Part shown: piece after piece, positions 10,731 through 20,366 of the stretch
Layout: each line of letters begins with the position of its first letter
Numbering within the stretch: the stretch's first letter is position 1
Assembly (NCBI RefSeq): GCF_011765625.1
Contig: NZ_CP050313.1
Span: 182,501-246,500, forward strand
DNA length: 64,000 bases
Source of the DNA: Shewanella aestuarii
Lineage (GTDB): Bacteria; Pseudomonadota; Gammaproteobacteria; Enterobacterales; Shewanellaceae
Direction of reading: 5' to 3'
Position numbers and translations under genes: made by a program
Notes under the pieces: generated by a model
What the model saw: the letters and a program-made list of their open reading frames with translations, nothing else
The model's database searches: none
What the model was told of the DNA's origin: nothing

Positions 10731-11954
10731 ATGTCTCAAACAGTGAAAAAAACCGGCGTTAAAAAAGTAGTGCTAGCCTATTCTGGAGGATTAGACACCT
10801 CAGCAATTATTCCATGGTTAAAAGAAACCTATGATAATTGTGAAATCGTTGCGTTTTGTGCTGACGTTGGTCAGGGTGAGGAAGAGCTTGTTGGTCTACA
10901 TGAAAAAGCCATCGCATCGGGCGCTTCTGAGTGTTATATCGTTGACTTAAAAGAAGAGTTTGTTGCTGATTATATCTACCCAACTATCGCCACAGGCGCA
11001 ATTTATGAAGGCACTTATTTATTAGGTACTTCAATGGCTCGTCCAATTATTGCCAAAGCGCAAGTTGAAGTGGCGCGTAAAGTTGGTGCCGATGCAGTGT
11101 GTCATGGCTGTACCGGTAAAGGTAACGACCAAGTTCGTTTTGAAGGTTGTTTTGCGGCATTAGCGCCTGACTTAAAAGTGATTGCCCCTTGGCGTGAATG
11201 GGAAATGCGTAGCCGTGAAGACCTACTGGCATACCTTGCAGAGCGTAATATTCAAACAACCGCTTCAGCAACGAAAATTTATAGCCGCGACGCTAACGCA
11301 TGGCATATTTCTCATGAAGGCGGCGAGCTAGAAGATCCATGGAACGAGCCATCAAAAGGCGTATGGACGTTAACTGTTGCCCCAGAAGATGCACCAAACG
11401 AGCCAGAATATGTGTCGTTATCGATTAAAAATGGCCGTGTTACCCATGTAAATGATGAAGCATTATCACCCTATGCCGCATTGATGAAGTTAAACGACAT
11501 TGCAGGTAAACATGGTGTTGGCCGTATCGACATTACTGAAAACCGTTTAGTTGGTATGAAGTCTCGTGGCTGTTATGAAACTCCTGGTGGTACAGTAATG
11601 TTTGCCGGTTTACGTGCTATTGAAGAGTTGGTGCTAGATAAAACTAGCCGTACATGGCGCGAGCAAATTGCTGGTCAAATGTCACACCTTGTTTATGATG
11701 GTCGTTGGTTTACACCACTTTGTAAGTCACTTATTGCAGCATCAGAATCATTAGCTGAACTGGTTAATGGTGATGTAGTGGTCAAGCTTTACAAAGGCCA
11801 AGCAACGCCAGTGAAGAAGCGTTCACCAAACAGCTTATACTCAGAAAGCTTTGCGACATTTGGCGAAGACGATGTATATGATCAAAAACATGCTGAAGGC
11901 TTTATCCGTTTATATTCTTTAGCGAGCCGTATTCGCGCGCTAAATACTAAATAA
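10731..11954 (+). CDS. argG: Argininosuccinate synthase
   Basis: A 407-residue ATP-dependent synthase condensing citrulline with aspartate. The PP-loop [12 protein letters not shown] near residue 16 and the conserved [13 protein letters not shown] segment are intact. The length matches the roughly 400-residue bacterial type 1 enzymes rather than the longer E. coli form. It is followed by a rho-independent terminator before argH. Confidence 0.97.
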   Translation: MSQTVKKTGVKKVVLAYSGGLDTSAIIPWLKETYDNCEIVAFCADVGQGEEELVGLHEKAIASGASECYIVDLKEEFVADYIYPTIATGAIYEGTYLLGTSMARPIIAKAQVEVARKVGADAVCHGCTGKGNDQVRFEGCFAALAPDLKVIAPWREWEMRSREDLLAYLAERNIQTTASATKIYSRDANAWHISHEGGELEDPWNEPSKGVWTLTVAPEDAPNEPEYVSLSIKNGRVTHVNDEALSPYAALMKLNDIAGKHGVGRIDITENRLVGMKSRGCYETPGGTVMFAGLRAIEELVLDKTSRTWREQIAGQMSHLVYDGRWFTPLCKSLIAASESLAELVNGDVVVKLYKGQATPVKKRSPNSLYSESFATFGEDDVYDQKHAEGFIRLYSLASRIRALNTK

Positions 11955-11972
11955 ACCTGCCTGACATAATTC

Positions 11973-12000
11973 AAGGGCGCCATATAGCGCCCTTATTTTT
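11973..12000 (+). terminator. Rho-independent terminator between argG and argH
   Basis: Stem AAGGGCGC/GCGCCCTT with loop CATATA, followed by ATTTTT. It lies inside the arg gene row, so argH must depend on read-through or on its own promoter in the 63-base gap that follows. Confidence 0.85.
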
Positions 12001-12063
12001 AGTGCAATGTAATTCAACCAAAAAAGCACTTAACTCAATTTGCGACAAAAGAGGAATACGACA

Positions 12064-13428
12064 ATGGCATTATGGGGCGGAAGATTTCAAGGCGAAACCA
12101 GTGCACTTTTTAAATTATTCAATGACTCACTGCCAGTTGATTACCGCTTATTTGAGCAAGATGTGGTTGGCTCAATAGCATGGGCTGATGCCATTGCCAG
12201 TGTGGGGATTATTACCGCACAAGAGTGTACTGATTTAAAAGCAGCATTAAATGAATTACTGCAAGAAGTAGGCGATGATCCACAAACGATTATCAGTACA
12301 GGTGCAGAAGATATTCACAGCTTTGTTGAGCAAAAGCTGATTGCTAAAGTGGGCGATTTAGGTAAAAAGTTACACACAGGTCGTTCACGTAACGACCAAG
12401 TTGCCACAGACTTAAAGCTATGGTGTAAAAAAGAAGGCGCGGCATTACTGGCTCGTTTAGGTACATTACATGCCGAGCTTATCGCTGTGGCTGAGCGTGA
12501 AGTCGATGCAGTTATGCCGGGATACACCCATTTACAACGTGCCCAACCGGTTACTTTTGGTCACTGGGCGTTGGCGTATGTGGAAATGTTTGAGCGCGAT
12601 ATCAGCCGTTTACAAGATGCACTTAACCGTGCCGACTCTTGTCCACTTGGCTCTGGTGCACTAGCCGGAACCGCTTATCCGATTGATCGTCATGCATTGG
12701 CGGCGGCATTGAACTTTGCGCGTCCAACATTAAACAGCTTAGATACTGTGTCAGACCGCGACCATGTGGTTGAACTTTGCAGTGCAGCTTCAATCAGCAT
12801 GATGCATTTAAGCCGCATGGCAGAAGACTTAATCTTCTTCAATTCAGGCGAAGCTAACTTTATTTCATTAGCGGATGAAGTCACTTCTGGCTCATCACTA
12901 ATGCCACAAAAGAAAAACCCTGACGCATTAGAGCTAATTCGCGGCAAAACGGGTCGTGTTTATGGCAGCTTAATGGGTATTTTAACCACCATGAAAGCCT
13001 TACCGTTGGCATATAACAAAGATATGCAAGAAGACAAAGAAGGTTTATTTGATGTGGTTGATAGCTGGGCAATTTGTTTAGACATGGCGGCATTAGTGCT
13101 ATCTGGTCTTAAAGTGAATCGCCCGCAAGCATTAGTTGCTGCGCAACAAGGCTATGCTAATGCCACTGAGTTAGCCGATTATTTAGTTGCCAAAGGTATG
13201 CCGTTCCGTGAAGCGCACCATGTGGTTGGTGAAGTTGTAGTGTTTGCCATTGGCGAGCAAAAACCAATTGAAGAGTTAACCGTCGCGCAATTACAACAGT
13301 TTGCTGAGGTGATCAGCGACGATGTTTACCCTAATTTAACCATCGAAGCCTGTTTAGATAAGCGTGATGTATTAGGTGGAACTGCTGTAAAACAAGTTAA
13401 AGCAGCAATCGCCGCGAAAAAAGCCTAA
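12064..13428 (+). CDS. argH: Argininosuccinate lyase
   Basis: A 454-residue member of the fumarase/aspartase superfamily that splits argininosuccinate into arginine and fumarate. It starts with the family N terminus MALWGGRF and has the signature [12 protein letters not shown] with the catalytic serine loop. The ATG at 12064 has AGAGGA upstream; an in-frame start eight codons earlier is less likely. It is not fused to an acetyltransferase domain, unlike the ArgHA proteins of some marine gammaproteobacteria, which agrees with the separate argA at 51.4 kb. Confidence 0.97.
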   Translation: MALWGGRFQGETSALFKLFNDSLPVDYRLFEQDVVGSIAWADAIASVGIITAQECTDLKAALNELLQEVGDDPQTIISTGAEDIHSFVEQKLIAKVGDLGKKLHTGRSRNDQVATDLKLWCKKEGAALLARLGTLHAELIAVAEREVDAVMPGYTHLQRAQPVTFGHWALAYVEMFERDISRLQDALNRADSCPLGSGALAGTAYPIDRHALAAALNFARPTLNSLDTVSDRDHVVELCSAASISMMHLSRMAEDLIFFNSGEANFISLADEVTSGSSLMPQKKNPDALELIRGKTGRVYGSLMGILTTMKALPLAYNKDMQEDKEGLFDVVDSWAICLDMAALVLSGLKVNRPQALVAAQQGYANATELADYLVAKGMPFREAHHVVGEVVVFAIGEQKPIEELTVAQLQQFAEVISDDVYPNLTIEACLDKRDVLGGTAVKQVKAAIAAKKA

Positions 13429-13452
13429 AGCACAAGTCGGTAACTTATAAAT

Positions 13453-13488
13453 AAAGCCCTGCTGATTTTTAAGCAGGGCTTTATTTTT
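13453..13488 (+). terminator. Rho-independent terminator after argH
   Basis: An 11-bp stem AAAGCCCTGCT/AGCAGGGCTTT followed by ATTTTT, 25 bases after the argH stop codon. Confidence 0.92.
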
Positions 13489-13540
13489 GCTTACTTGCTG
13501 GTGAGACGTAACGATAAAAGCAGCAGTTTGCTACGACCAC

Positions 13541-14218
13541 TCAAAGAGAATAGTTAAAAAACTGCCTTCTTTCAGGGCCTGAAGCATTCGCGCTAACTTT
13601 ATTGGGATGCTTATATTCATCCCAACTGGCCACATTACGACCCATGTTAAGTCGCGGAAAATCCAGTTTTTTAGCCGAGGGTAATGGGCTATTCAATCCG
13701 ATAAATGCCAACAACTGAGTTAAAGCCCCTGTTTGACTAATATCGAGTGATATAAAATTATCTCGGCCTGCAAAATATTCATTAACCTGTTGCTGGTGGG
13801 CCAAATAACATTTGCGTAAATGATCCGCATCAGCAGGTTCTACCACGTTCCATATTTTAAAACAGTGCTCAAAGCTGCGTTTCATTATCGGGTGAAAGCG
13901 CCCAGTTTGTTTATCTAAATGCACCAACATGCGTCCAAGCAACATTTGCATCGACGGGATCCACTTATCTAACGACCTGTCTAAATACACAAACCTAGCA
14001 GTAGGAAACAACTTATCTAATTGCTGATAATCGCTAAAACACGGCGCATCTGACACCGCATCTGCCAACATAAACGCCTGCTTAGTAAATGCTTGGTGCG
14101 CCACAGTTAAACCATGTTCAAGCAAAGCCACACTCACGCTGGTAGTGCCGGTACGTGGCAAACCAATAATGAATATTTTATTGGCATGATAGGCTGATAA
14201 ATCTGATGGTATCGTCAA
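13541..14218 (-). CDS. Sulfotransferase-like P-loop protein
   Basis: A 225-residue protein with an N-terminal IFIIGLPRTGTTSVS, which matches the 5'-phosphosulfate-binding loop of PAPS-dependent sulfotransferases, and a later ARFVYLDRSLDKW segment resembling the 3'-phosphate-binding region. The substrate cannot be predicted. No ATG or GTG precedes the conserved loop; the start given is TTG at 14218 without a clear ribosome binding site, so the N terminus is uncertain. It is monocistronic, convergent with argH and separated from the FKBP gene by about 145 bases. Confidence 0.7.
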   Translation of the reverse strand: MTIPSDLSAYHANKIFIIGLPRTGTTSVSVALLEHGLTVAHQAFTKQAFMLADAVSDAPCFSDYQQLDKLFPTARFVYLDRSLDKWIPSMQMLLGRMLVHLDKQTGRFHPIMKRSFEHCFKIWNVVEPADADHLRKCYLAHQQQVNEYFAGRDNFISLDISQTGALTQLLAFIGLNSPLPSAKKLDFPRLNMGRNVASWDEYKHPNKVSANASGPERRQFFNYSL

Positions 14219-14363
14219 TGTTATAAATGGGCGCTAATTCTGGGTGGCGCATTATAACAGGTAACACGTAGATGGGATTAATCAAAGGTTGTTAGGCGGC
14301 AACATTATAGGATGAAACTCCGTGTATGCGAGGCGCATCAGAGCAGCTAAATAAAGTGATGAC

Positions 14364-14708
14364 TTAATCATCACGGGTTAACACTTCAAGTAATTCTATT
14401 TCAAAAAACAAATCTGAATTAGCAGGAATTTTATCGCCAATTTGGCGCTCGCCGTAACCTAGGTTTGCAGGCACTGACAACTCGCGTTTACCACCCACCT
14501 TCATTGGGTTGTCGCCAATAATGCCTTGATACCATCCTTGAATAACTCGTTTGGCGCTGATCACCACTTGAAATGCTTCAGCGCTATCAAACACGCTTCC
14601 ATCAGCTAATTTGCCGGTATATTTACAGGTGATTAGCGCGCCTTTTTCGGCAGCTTTACCTTCACCAATAGTGATATCGTTAATCATTAGTTCTGTAAGG
14701 TGGCTCAT
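14364..14708 (-). CDS. FKBP-type peptidyl-prolyl cis-trans isomerase
   Basis: A 114-residue single-domain FKBP with no signal peptide, so it is probably cytoplasmic. Family features are TCKYTGKLADGSVFDSA, the VIQGWYQGI core and the NLGYGERQIGDKIPANSDLFFEIELL end. One deviation is the loop that usually reads VGEK or VGGK, here IIGDNPMKVGGKREL, which is still recognisable. It assists proline-limited folding. AAAGG lies eight bases before the ATG. Confidence 0.9.
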   Translation of the reverse strand: MSHLTELMINDITIGEGKAAEKGALITCKYTGKLADGSVFDSAEAFQVVISAKRVIQGWYQGIIGDNPMKVGGKRELSVPANLGYGERQIGDKIPANSDLFFEIELLEVLTRDD

Positions 14709-14788
14709 TCAAATGCCTTTTACTGTAAAAAATAGTGCCCGCATTATAACAGGATGTGGGCATTAGACTTGACCAATATATTGGTTAG

Positions 14789-16738
14789 TTATTCTGCAGC
14801 CTTGTTAACCGGTAAATGCTGTTGTAAGAACGCTTCAATACTGCGAAAGGCTTTTAATCTATCAGCATTGTCACTTAAGTAATGATCGCCATTTTCAAGC
14901 ACAACAAACTCCACCGGCTTTTTATGTTTTTTCAGTGCGTCATACATATCTTCGCTTTGTTCAAAATCCACACTCCGATCTTTTTCGCCATGGATCAGCA
15001 ATACTGGCACATTAATATTGTTGGCTTTACTAACGGGTGAGCGCTCATATAAGGCATCATAATCATCGCCTATTTGCTTTTTAACAATGTCAAAATTGGT
15101 ATACCCACGATGTGATTTTACTAAATCTTCCACATCAGCAACGCCAGCAAAGCTAATGGCACATTGGAATAAATCTTTAGTGGTGGCCACGGCCATTAAC
15201 GCTGCATATCCGCCGTAACTTGCGCCAGCTATGCACATTCTTTTGGGGTCAGCAATGCCTTCACTAATTAACCATCTGGCACCGTCTTCTACGTCGGTTT
15301 GCATTTCTAAGCCCCAGTTTTTAAGACCAGCTTTCATAAAGCGATAACCATAACCGCTTGAGCCGCGAAAATTCATTCGTAATACGGCATAACCGCGGTT
15401 AGCAAAGTATTGGGTCCAATAATCAAAACTGTTTGAGTCAAAGTCAATCGGTCCGCCATGAGGAAAGATGATAGCGGGTAACTTGGCTGAATTTGGGGCG
15501 TTAAGCGGGGTGGTTAAAAAGCCTTCAATATTTAAACCATCCCGGGCGCTATAGTTAATGGTTTTTGTTTTTGCCATTTGCTCTGGTAAAAGCTTTTCAT
15601 ATCGATATGCAATTGGCAGGAGTGTACCTTGGTCTCTGTCACCTAAATAATAAGTACCTGAGTCAACAGCGCTGGTGGAGAAAACAATATAGCGGCGTTC
15701 ATCTTCACTAAATTGGGTAATGTAGTTGCGATTGTTTGGTAGTACTGAATCTAAGCCTTTAACTAATCCGACATATTCAGGGTCCCAAAAGGTGTACTCA
15801 GAGTCTGCACCATCGTTAATGCCAATAACTTTTTGTTTTACTTTTGAGTAAATTAATCCGCCATTAACATCATAGTCATCACGTTTAAATACGAGTTCCT
15901 TAGTCAGTTTGGGGTCAGTCAAATTGACTTTAAAAATGGCCTTAAAGTCGTTATGGTAAGCTTGAACGTACAAGATGTTAGGGTCTTCTCCAAACCCAAG
16001 TGGCCAAACTTGATCTTCAGCAAAGGCTTCAAACTGCCACAAAGTGCGTAAGTCTTCGTTGTTATCTGCTTGTTCAAGTATTTTGTATGTAGTTTCATCA
16101 CGTTGTATGCCAATACGTACTTTATGCTGTCGGTCGGTCATCCAGTCATAGACATTTTTTTCAGCATACTGCACCACTGATGAACGCCCGTCTGTTAAGT
16201 TGATTCTCATTACTGATTCATATTGTGGGTCATTACCTAAGCCATTAAATTTCATCAATAAATGGTCATCATCGTCTCTTAGCATATCGATAATGTCTGA
16301 TTGAATTTGCGGGGCCCATTTAAAGCGCTTTAACACCATGGGTTTAATCACACTAGATAAGTTGGCTTCTGATACAGAATATTTGAACAAGCGATATTCC
16401 GATACCGGTGTGCCATTCCTTGTTGCGGGGAATTTGGCATAAATAAATAGCATGTCATTACTGGCCCAAGATAATCCTTGCACCGTGTACTTTTGGTTGT
16501 CTGTTTTGGCAACAAAGGTTTGTTTTTGGGTATCCACATTGGTGAGGGTGACGAGTGTACCTTGTTCTTTGGTCGATGTTAGCTTGACGACTGAGGCTAT
16601 ATTTTTACCGTCGGGTGATAGGGTAATATCACTGACATCGGGAATGCTGGCAAATGCTTCGATAGGTAAGGTTTGGCTATTAAGGTGCAATATGGGCAAA
16701 GCCAGTAATAACCAGCACAGGGTTAAAATCCGTTTCAT
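14789..16738 (-). CDS. S9 family prolyl oligopeptidase-type peptidase (first of two)
   Basis: A 649-residue secreted serine peptidase. An N-terminal signal sequence (about 21 residues, LCWLLLALPIL) precedes a beta-propeller-like region and a C-terminal alpha/beta hydrolase domain. The nucleophile elbow is GASYGGYAA, and the acid and base are likely in HGEKDRSVDF and ENGDHYLS. Such enzymes release dipeptides or cut short peptides in the periplasm. A second family member lies at 45262-47217. It stands alone, with its own promoter region of about 110 bases shared with the end of the MATE gene. Confidence 0.9.
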   Translation of the reverse strand: MKRILTLCWLLLALPILHLNSQTLPIEAFASIPDVSDITLSPDGKNIASVVKLTSTKEQGTLVTLTNVDTQKQTFVAKTDNQKYTVQGLSWASNDMLFIYAKFPATRNGTPVSEYRLFKYSVSEANLSSVIKPMVLKRFKWAPQIQSDIIDMLRDDDDHLLMKFNGLGNDPQYESVMRINLTDGRSSVVQYAEKNVYDWMTDRQHKVRIGIQRDETTYKILEQADNNEDLRTLWQFEAFAEDQVWPLGFGEDPNILYVQAYHNDFKAIFKVNLTDPKLTKELVFKRDDYDVNGGLIYSKVKQKVIGINDGADSEYTFWDPEYVGLVKGLDSVLPNNRNYITQFSEDERRYIVFSTSAVDSGTYYLGDRDQGTLLPIAYRYEKLLPEQMAKTKTINYSARDGLNIEGFLTTPLNAPNSAKLPAIIFPHGGPIDFDSNSFDYWTQYFANRGYAVLRMNFRGSSGYGYRFMKAGLKNWGLEMQTDVEDGARWLISEGIADPKRMCIAGASYGGYAALMAVATTKDLFQCAISFAGVADVEDLVKSHRGYTNFDIVKKQIGDDYDALYERSPVSKANNINVPVLLIHGEKDRSVDFEQSEDMYDALKKHKKPVEFVVLENGDHYLSDNADRLKAFRSIEAFLQQHLPVNKAAE

Positions 16739-16851
16739 TATTAATCCATATGTTAAATAAAGTGTGATGTTAACTCAATGTTAAACGTTTGCGCAGTGCA
16801 ACTTCAAGTGATAATGGTTTAATTGTTTTTTAATGAATGGCTTACATAAGG

Positions 16852-18192
16852 TTAATAAGGGATTTGCAAGCGAAGCTTGCGATAATAATGCCAAGCTAAG
16901 CTTAAGCTACGCACTAACATAAACAGGGATAACGCCGCCCATAATGCATGATTTCCATAACCTTGTAGTAACCACCATATCGGAAAATAGACCGCAAAAG
17001 TGGCTACTACCATGCTATTACGCATGACACGACCTTGTGCCGCACCAATATAAACACCATCAAATAAGTAGCACCCAAAGGCTAAAACTGGCATTAGTAT
17101 TAGCCAGATTAAATAGTGATTGGCGGTTTGTTGCACCTCAGGAATATTGGTAAGCATGTTGATAATTAAGCTCCCCCCAATCAGAAACCCAAAGCTAAAT
17201 AACAGCGCGACAACGGCTGACCAAGCAAATGCCAAGCTGACAGAGTCTTGTAATAGCTGACGATTCTTTTGACCATAAGCTCTGCCTACCTCAGCTTCAG
17301 CATAATAAGCAATGCCATCTAAGGCGTAAGAAATCAGCATGAGTAAGTTGAGTAATACAGCGTTGGCCGCGAGAGTGTTATCGCCTAATCCTGCGCCATG
17401 AAAAGTCATAAAGCTAAAAGCAGCCTGTAAACATAAACTACGTATAAAAATGTCGCGGTTTAAGGTTAATAAGCGTGAAATACCTTGCAGCTTGATATGT
17501 GACAATAAAGACGAAAATTGAAAGTCGTTTTGTTGTCGAAGTTGGTTAACCACCATTGTCGCAGCGACCAAAAAAGCACACATATCGGCAATCACAGAAG
17601 CCAGTGCCGCTCCTTGTACTTGCCACTGAAAAACCAGTACAAACACTAAGTCGAGGATAATGTTAACAATGTTGGCAATAATCAATTGCCACATAGCAGC
17701 TTTGGGCGCTTGGCGACCTAGTAGCCAACCAAGTAATACCAGGTTAGTCAGTGCAAACGGCATAGACCAGATACGAATTTGCACATATTGACGACAGTAC
17801 ATTTGCACTTGTTCACTGGCTTCGGTTAAGTGTAAAGCGAGAGATAGAATCGGTTGTTGAAAAACTATTGCGAAAAATGCCAACAAAAGAGCTAAACTGA
17901 TCCCTTGGATAAGTAATTGTTGTTGGGTGTGATTGTCATTAGCGCCATAAGCTTGGGCGACTAATCCTGTGGTCGACATGCGTAAAAAACCAAGTAACCA
18001 AATCATCAAGGTGATAATGGTGCTGCCCAGCGCTACGCCACCAAGATAATACGCTTTACCTAAATGCCCAATCACTGCTGTATCAACCAAACCCAATAGG
18101 GGGATGGTAATATTTGACAAAATCATCGGTAATGCCAGTGCCATTAACCGACGATTTTTATCTCCATTATTGAGTAACTTAAACACAGACAT
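16852..18192 (-). CDS. MATE family efflux transporter (DinF-like)
   Basis: A 446-residue integral membrane protein with about 12 hydrophobic segments in two homologous halves. The N-terminal MALALPMILSNITIPLLGLVDTAVIGHLG is characteristic of the DinF branch of MATE exporters, which use a sodium or proton gradient to expel cationic compounds. The substrate is unknown. Its ATG is only 15 bases from the divergent deacetylase start, so the two genes must share a very compact, overlapping control region. Confidence 0.92.
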   Translation of the reverse strand: MSVFKLLNNGDKNRRLMALALPMILSNITIPLLGLVDTAVIGHLGKAYYLGGVALGSTIITLMIWLLGFLRMSTTGLVAQAYGANDNHTQQQLLIQGISLALLLAFFAIVFQQPILSLALHLTEASEQVQMYCRQYVQIRIWSMPFALTNLVLLGWLLGRQAPKAAMWQLIIANIVNIILDLVFVLVFQWQVQGAALASVIADMCAFLVAATMVVNQLRQQNDFQFSSLLSHIKLQGISRLLTLNRDIFIRSLCLQAAFSFMTFHGAGLGDNTLAANAVLLNLLMLISYALDGIAYYAEAEVGRAYGQKNRQLLQDSVSLAFAWSAVVALLFSFGFLIGGSLIINMLTNIPEVQQTANHYLIWLILMPVLAFGCYLFDGVYIGAAQGRVMRNSMVVATFAVYFPIWWLLQGYGNHALWAALSLFMLVRSLSLAWHYYRKLRLQIPY

Positions 18193-18207
18193 TATTAAAG
18201 AGGCACC

Positions 18208-19326
18208 ATGTTGATTATGGGAAGAGTGATGAGAAAGTGGTTTAACCTTTTGGCATTAAAAGGGCGCACTCTGAATTATACATCTTGTGTCATAGGGTTC
18301 CTACTTTGTAGCATTTTGCCTAATACGGCAACGGCAGTCGTTATTTTACAATATCATCATGTATCTGATACTACCCCTAAAAGAACCAGTGTGACGCCAG
18401 CGCAGTTTGCTGAGCAAATGCAGTACCTTGCCGATAACGACTATCAAGTTATTTCATTAACTGATGCTGTCACCGATATTAAAAATCAGCAAGAGGAAGA
18501 GTCGAAGCAGGTTGTGATCACTTTTGATGATGGCTACGACAGTATCTTTACTCAAGCAGCCCCTATTTTAGCCAAGCACCAATTTCCGTATACGGTGTTT
18601 TTATCTGTTGATCCTATTGATGCAGGCTATGAAGGCATGATGACTTGGGAGCAAGTGAAACAGTTGTCAGATCAAGGAGTAATTATTGCTAACCATACTA
18701 AAGGGCATGAGCATCTTATTCGTCAGCTTGATAATGAAACAATCAGCCAGTGGCGTCAGCGTGTTAAGCAAAATCTGTTAGATACCGAACAAAGAATTAA
18801 CCAGCAAACGGGTCAAAGTGTCATGTTGTTGGCTTACCCTTATGGTGAATATCATACCCAGTTGGAAGCCTTGGTTGCCGAGTTGGGGTTTGTGGCCTTT
18901 GGTCAGCAATCGGGAGCGGCGGGAAAGTATTCTTCGTTAACGGCGCTGCCACGGTTTCCGATAGCGGATGCTTATGCTGATCTGCAAAGTTTAAGAGTGA
19001 AGTTTTCAAGCTTGAACATGCCTGTGTTAAAGCAAAATATCACCGATCCGCTATTAGCATTTGGACAATGGCAACCGCAGCTTAAATTAACCATCGATAC
19101 GCAAGATATTTATCCTCATCAAGTCATGTGTTTTATTCAAGGGCAGGGTAGTCAGCAACCAGCTTGGATAAATGAAAACACCTTTACGATTCAAGCCACC
19201 ACAGCGCTTAATCCAGGCCGCACTCGCTATAATTGCACTGCGCCAAGCAAATCTAAAGGTGATTATTATTGGTTTTCACAGCCTTGGATAAGAACAAAAG
19301 ATGATGGCACATGGGTGGAAGAGTAA
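18208..19326 (+). CDS. Polysaccharide deacetylase family protein
   Basis: A 372-residue exported protein with a hydrophobic N-terminal signal or anchor (residues about 26-45) and a NodB-homology carbohydrate esterase 4 domain. The metal-binding motifs are ITFDDGYDS (catalytic Asp pair) and NHTKGHEHL (H-x3-H type), followed by LAYPYGEY. The C-terminal ~100 residues after the NodB domain are not recognised. The start at 18208 follows AAAGAGG; ATG codons at 18217 and 18229 are alternatives. The natural substrate, perhaps a cell-surface glycan or chitin oligomer, is not shown by the sequence. Confidence 0.88.
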   Translation: MLIMGRVMRKWFNLLALKGRTLNYTSCVIGFLLCSILPNTATAVVILQYHHVSDTTPKRTSVTPAQFAEQMQYLADNDYQVISLTDAVTDIKNQQEEESKQVVITFDDGYDSIFTQAAPILAKHQFPYTVFLSVDPIDAGYEGMMTWEQVKQLSDQGVIIANHTKGHEHLIRQLDNETISQWRQRVKQNLLDTEQRINQQTGQSVMLLAYPYGEYHTQLEALVAELGFVAFGQQSGAAGKYSSLTALPRFPIADAYADLQSLRVKFSSLNMPVLKQNITDPLLAFGQWQPQLKLTIDTQDIYPHQVMCFIQGQGSQQPAWINENTFTIQATTALNPGRTRYNCTAPSKSKGDYYWFSQPWIRTKDDGTWVEE

Positions 19327-19360
19327 TTCAATCTTATCATCACGATATTAGTGAAATTGC

Positions 19361-20366
19361 TAACTAACCTGAGATCGGTTTAAGCCATCGCCATCAACCC
19401 TGACTTTTCTGTAGGTGTGATGTTCAATGATGGCTTTTCTGGTTTTAGGCAATATGCGATTAATCCACCTAGCAAGTTCAACATGAATCCATGTAAACTC
19501 CTGTGTCTTGAATGCTCTATCTGAGAAATATTCTTCAGTTGGTCGTTGATGGTTTCAATGATGAACCGTTTAGACAGCATTGCTCTGTCCCAAGCCGCTA
19601 ATATCTTCGCCTTCATGTTCTTTCGTTGAGTTGTTATAAGAGTGATCCCGTTTTCTTTCAAATCTTCAGTCAGCGCCTTACTGATATAACCTTTATCGGC
19701 GTAAAGCTTATCGAGTAGCCCTTTTGACAGTTCCCGAACGGGCTTTCTGTCATCCGTATTAGCAGGAGTAAGCTTAGCTGCCACAATATCGCCAAGATGA
19801 TTGGTAATAATGTGCAGCTTAAATCCATAAAACCAGCCCATTGTTCCTTTGCCTCTTGCAGCCGTTCCTTTGAATACCTTGTGTCTCGGGATGCGTAAGT
19901 TATGGCAGACTTTAATGCTTGTAGAGTCAATAAACTCAATACCTGTAGGCACTCCTTTAACATGGGTAAAGAAAGCACTTAGTGGTATAAGCATCGATGG
20001 CATCACTTCAATAAATCGGGTGTAACTGAGAAGTTTAGGGAAATCATTTTTGTAATAACGACAGATAATTCCCAGATAAAAGTTTTTAAAATCACGCTGA
20101 TGAGACATATGAAAAGCGACAATGATTGTCATAATTTCGCTTTCAGACATTCGTCCTTTACGATTACGCTTTCGCTCGCCACTTTCAAGTTGAAGTTGCT
20201 GCCACTGAGGTAGAAAAGCCTTACAAAAATCATCGACATGACAAAATAAATCTACTAGTTTACGCATAGCTGGTTCCTTTGTGGTCAATCCTTCTTGGTC
20301 GAAAGATCTGATCATGGAACCAGCTTTTAGTTCCCTTCTATTTTTATCCCGAATTCAGGTTAACTA
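19361..20366. mobile_element. IS982-family insertion sequence with 6-bp target duplication
   Basis: The element proper is 19367-20360 (994 bp). Its ends are imperfect inverted repeats: ACCTGAGATCGG on the left and, reading inward from the right, ACCTGAATTCGG. It is flanked by the direct repeat TAACTA (19361-19366 and 20361-20366), a 6-bp target duplication. It carries one complete transposase gene. The sharp duplication and intact gene suggest recent insertion. The right end lies in the stop codon of the sco gene. Confidence 0.93.
19380..20267 (-). CDS. IS982-family transposase
   Basis: A 295-residue DDE transposase. Visible features include the N-terminal helical region with SESEIMTIIVAFHMS, FIDSTSIKVCH with the first catalytic Asp, ADKGYIS with the second, and the C-terminal RFIIETINDQLKN with a catalytic Glu, as in the IS4/IS982 superfamily. 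The start at 20267 follows AAAGGA; a longer frame starts at 20315. No frameshift or stop interrupts it, so it is probably active. Confidence 0.93.
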   Translation of the reverse strand: MRKLVDLFCHVDDFCKAFLPQWQQLQLESGERKRNRKGRMSESEIMTIIVAFHMSHQRDFKNFYLGIICRYYKNDFPKLLSYTRFIEVMPSMLIPLSAFFTHVKGVPTGIEFIDSTSIKVCHNLRIPRHKVFKGTAARGKGTMGWFYGFKLHIITNHLGDIVAAKLTPANTDDRKPVRELSKGLLDKLYADKGYISKALTEDLKENGITLITTQRKNMKAKILAAWDRAMLSKRFIIETINDQLKNISQIEHSRHRSLHGFMLNLLGGLIAYCLKPEKPSLNITPTEKSGLMAMA

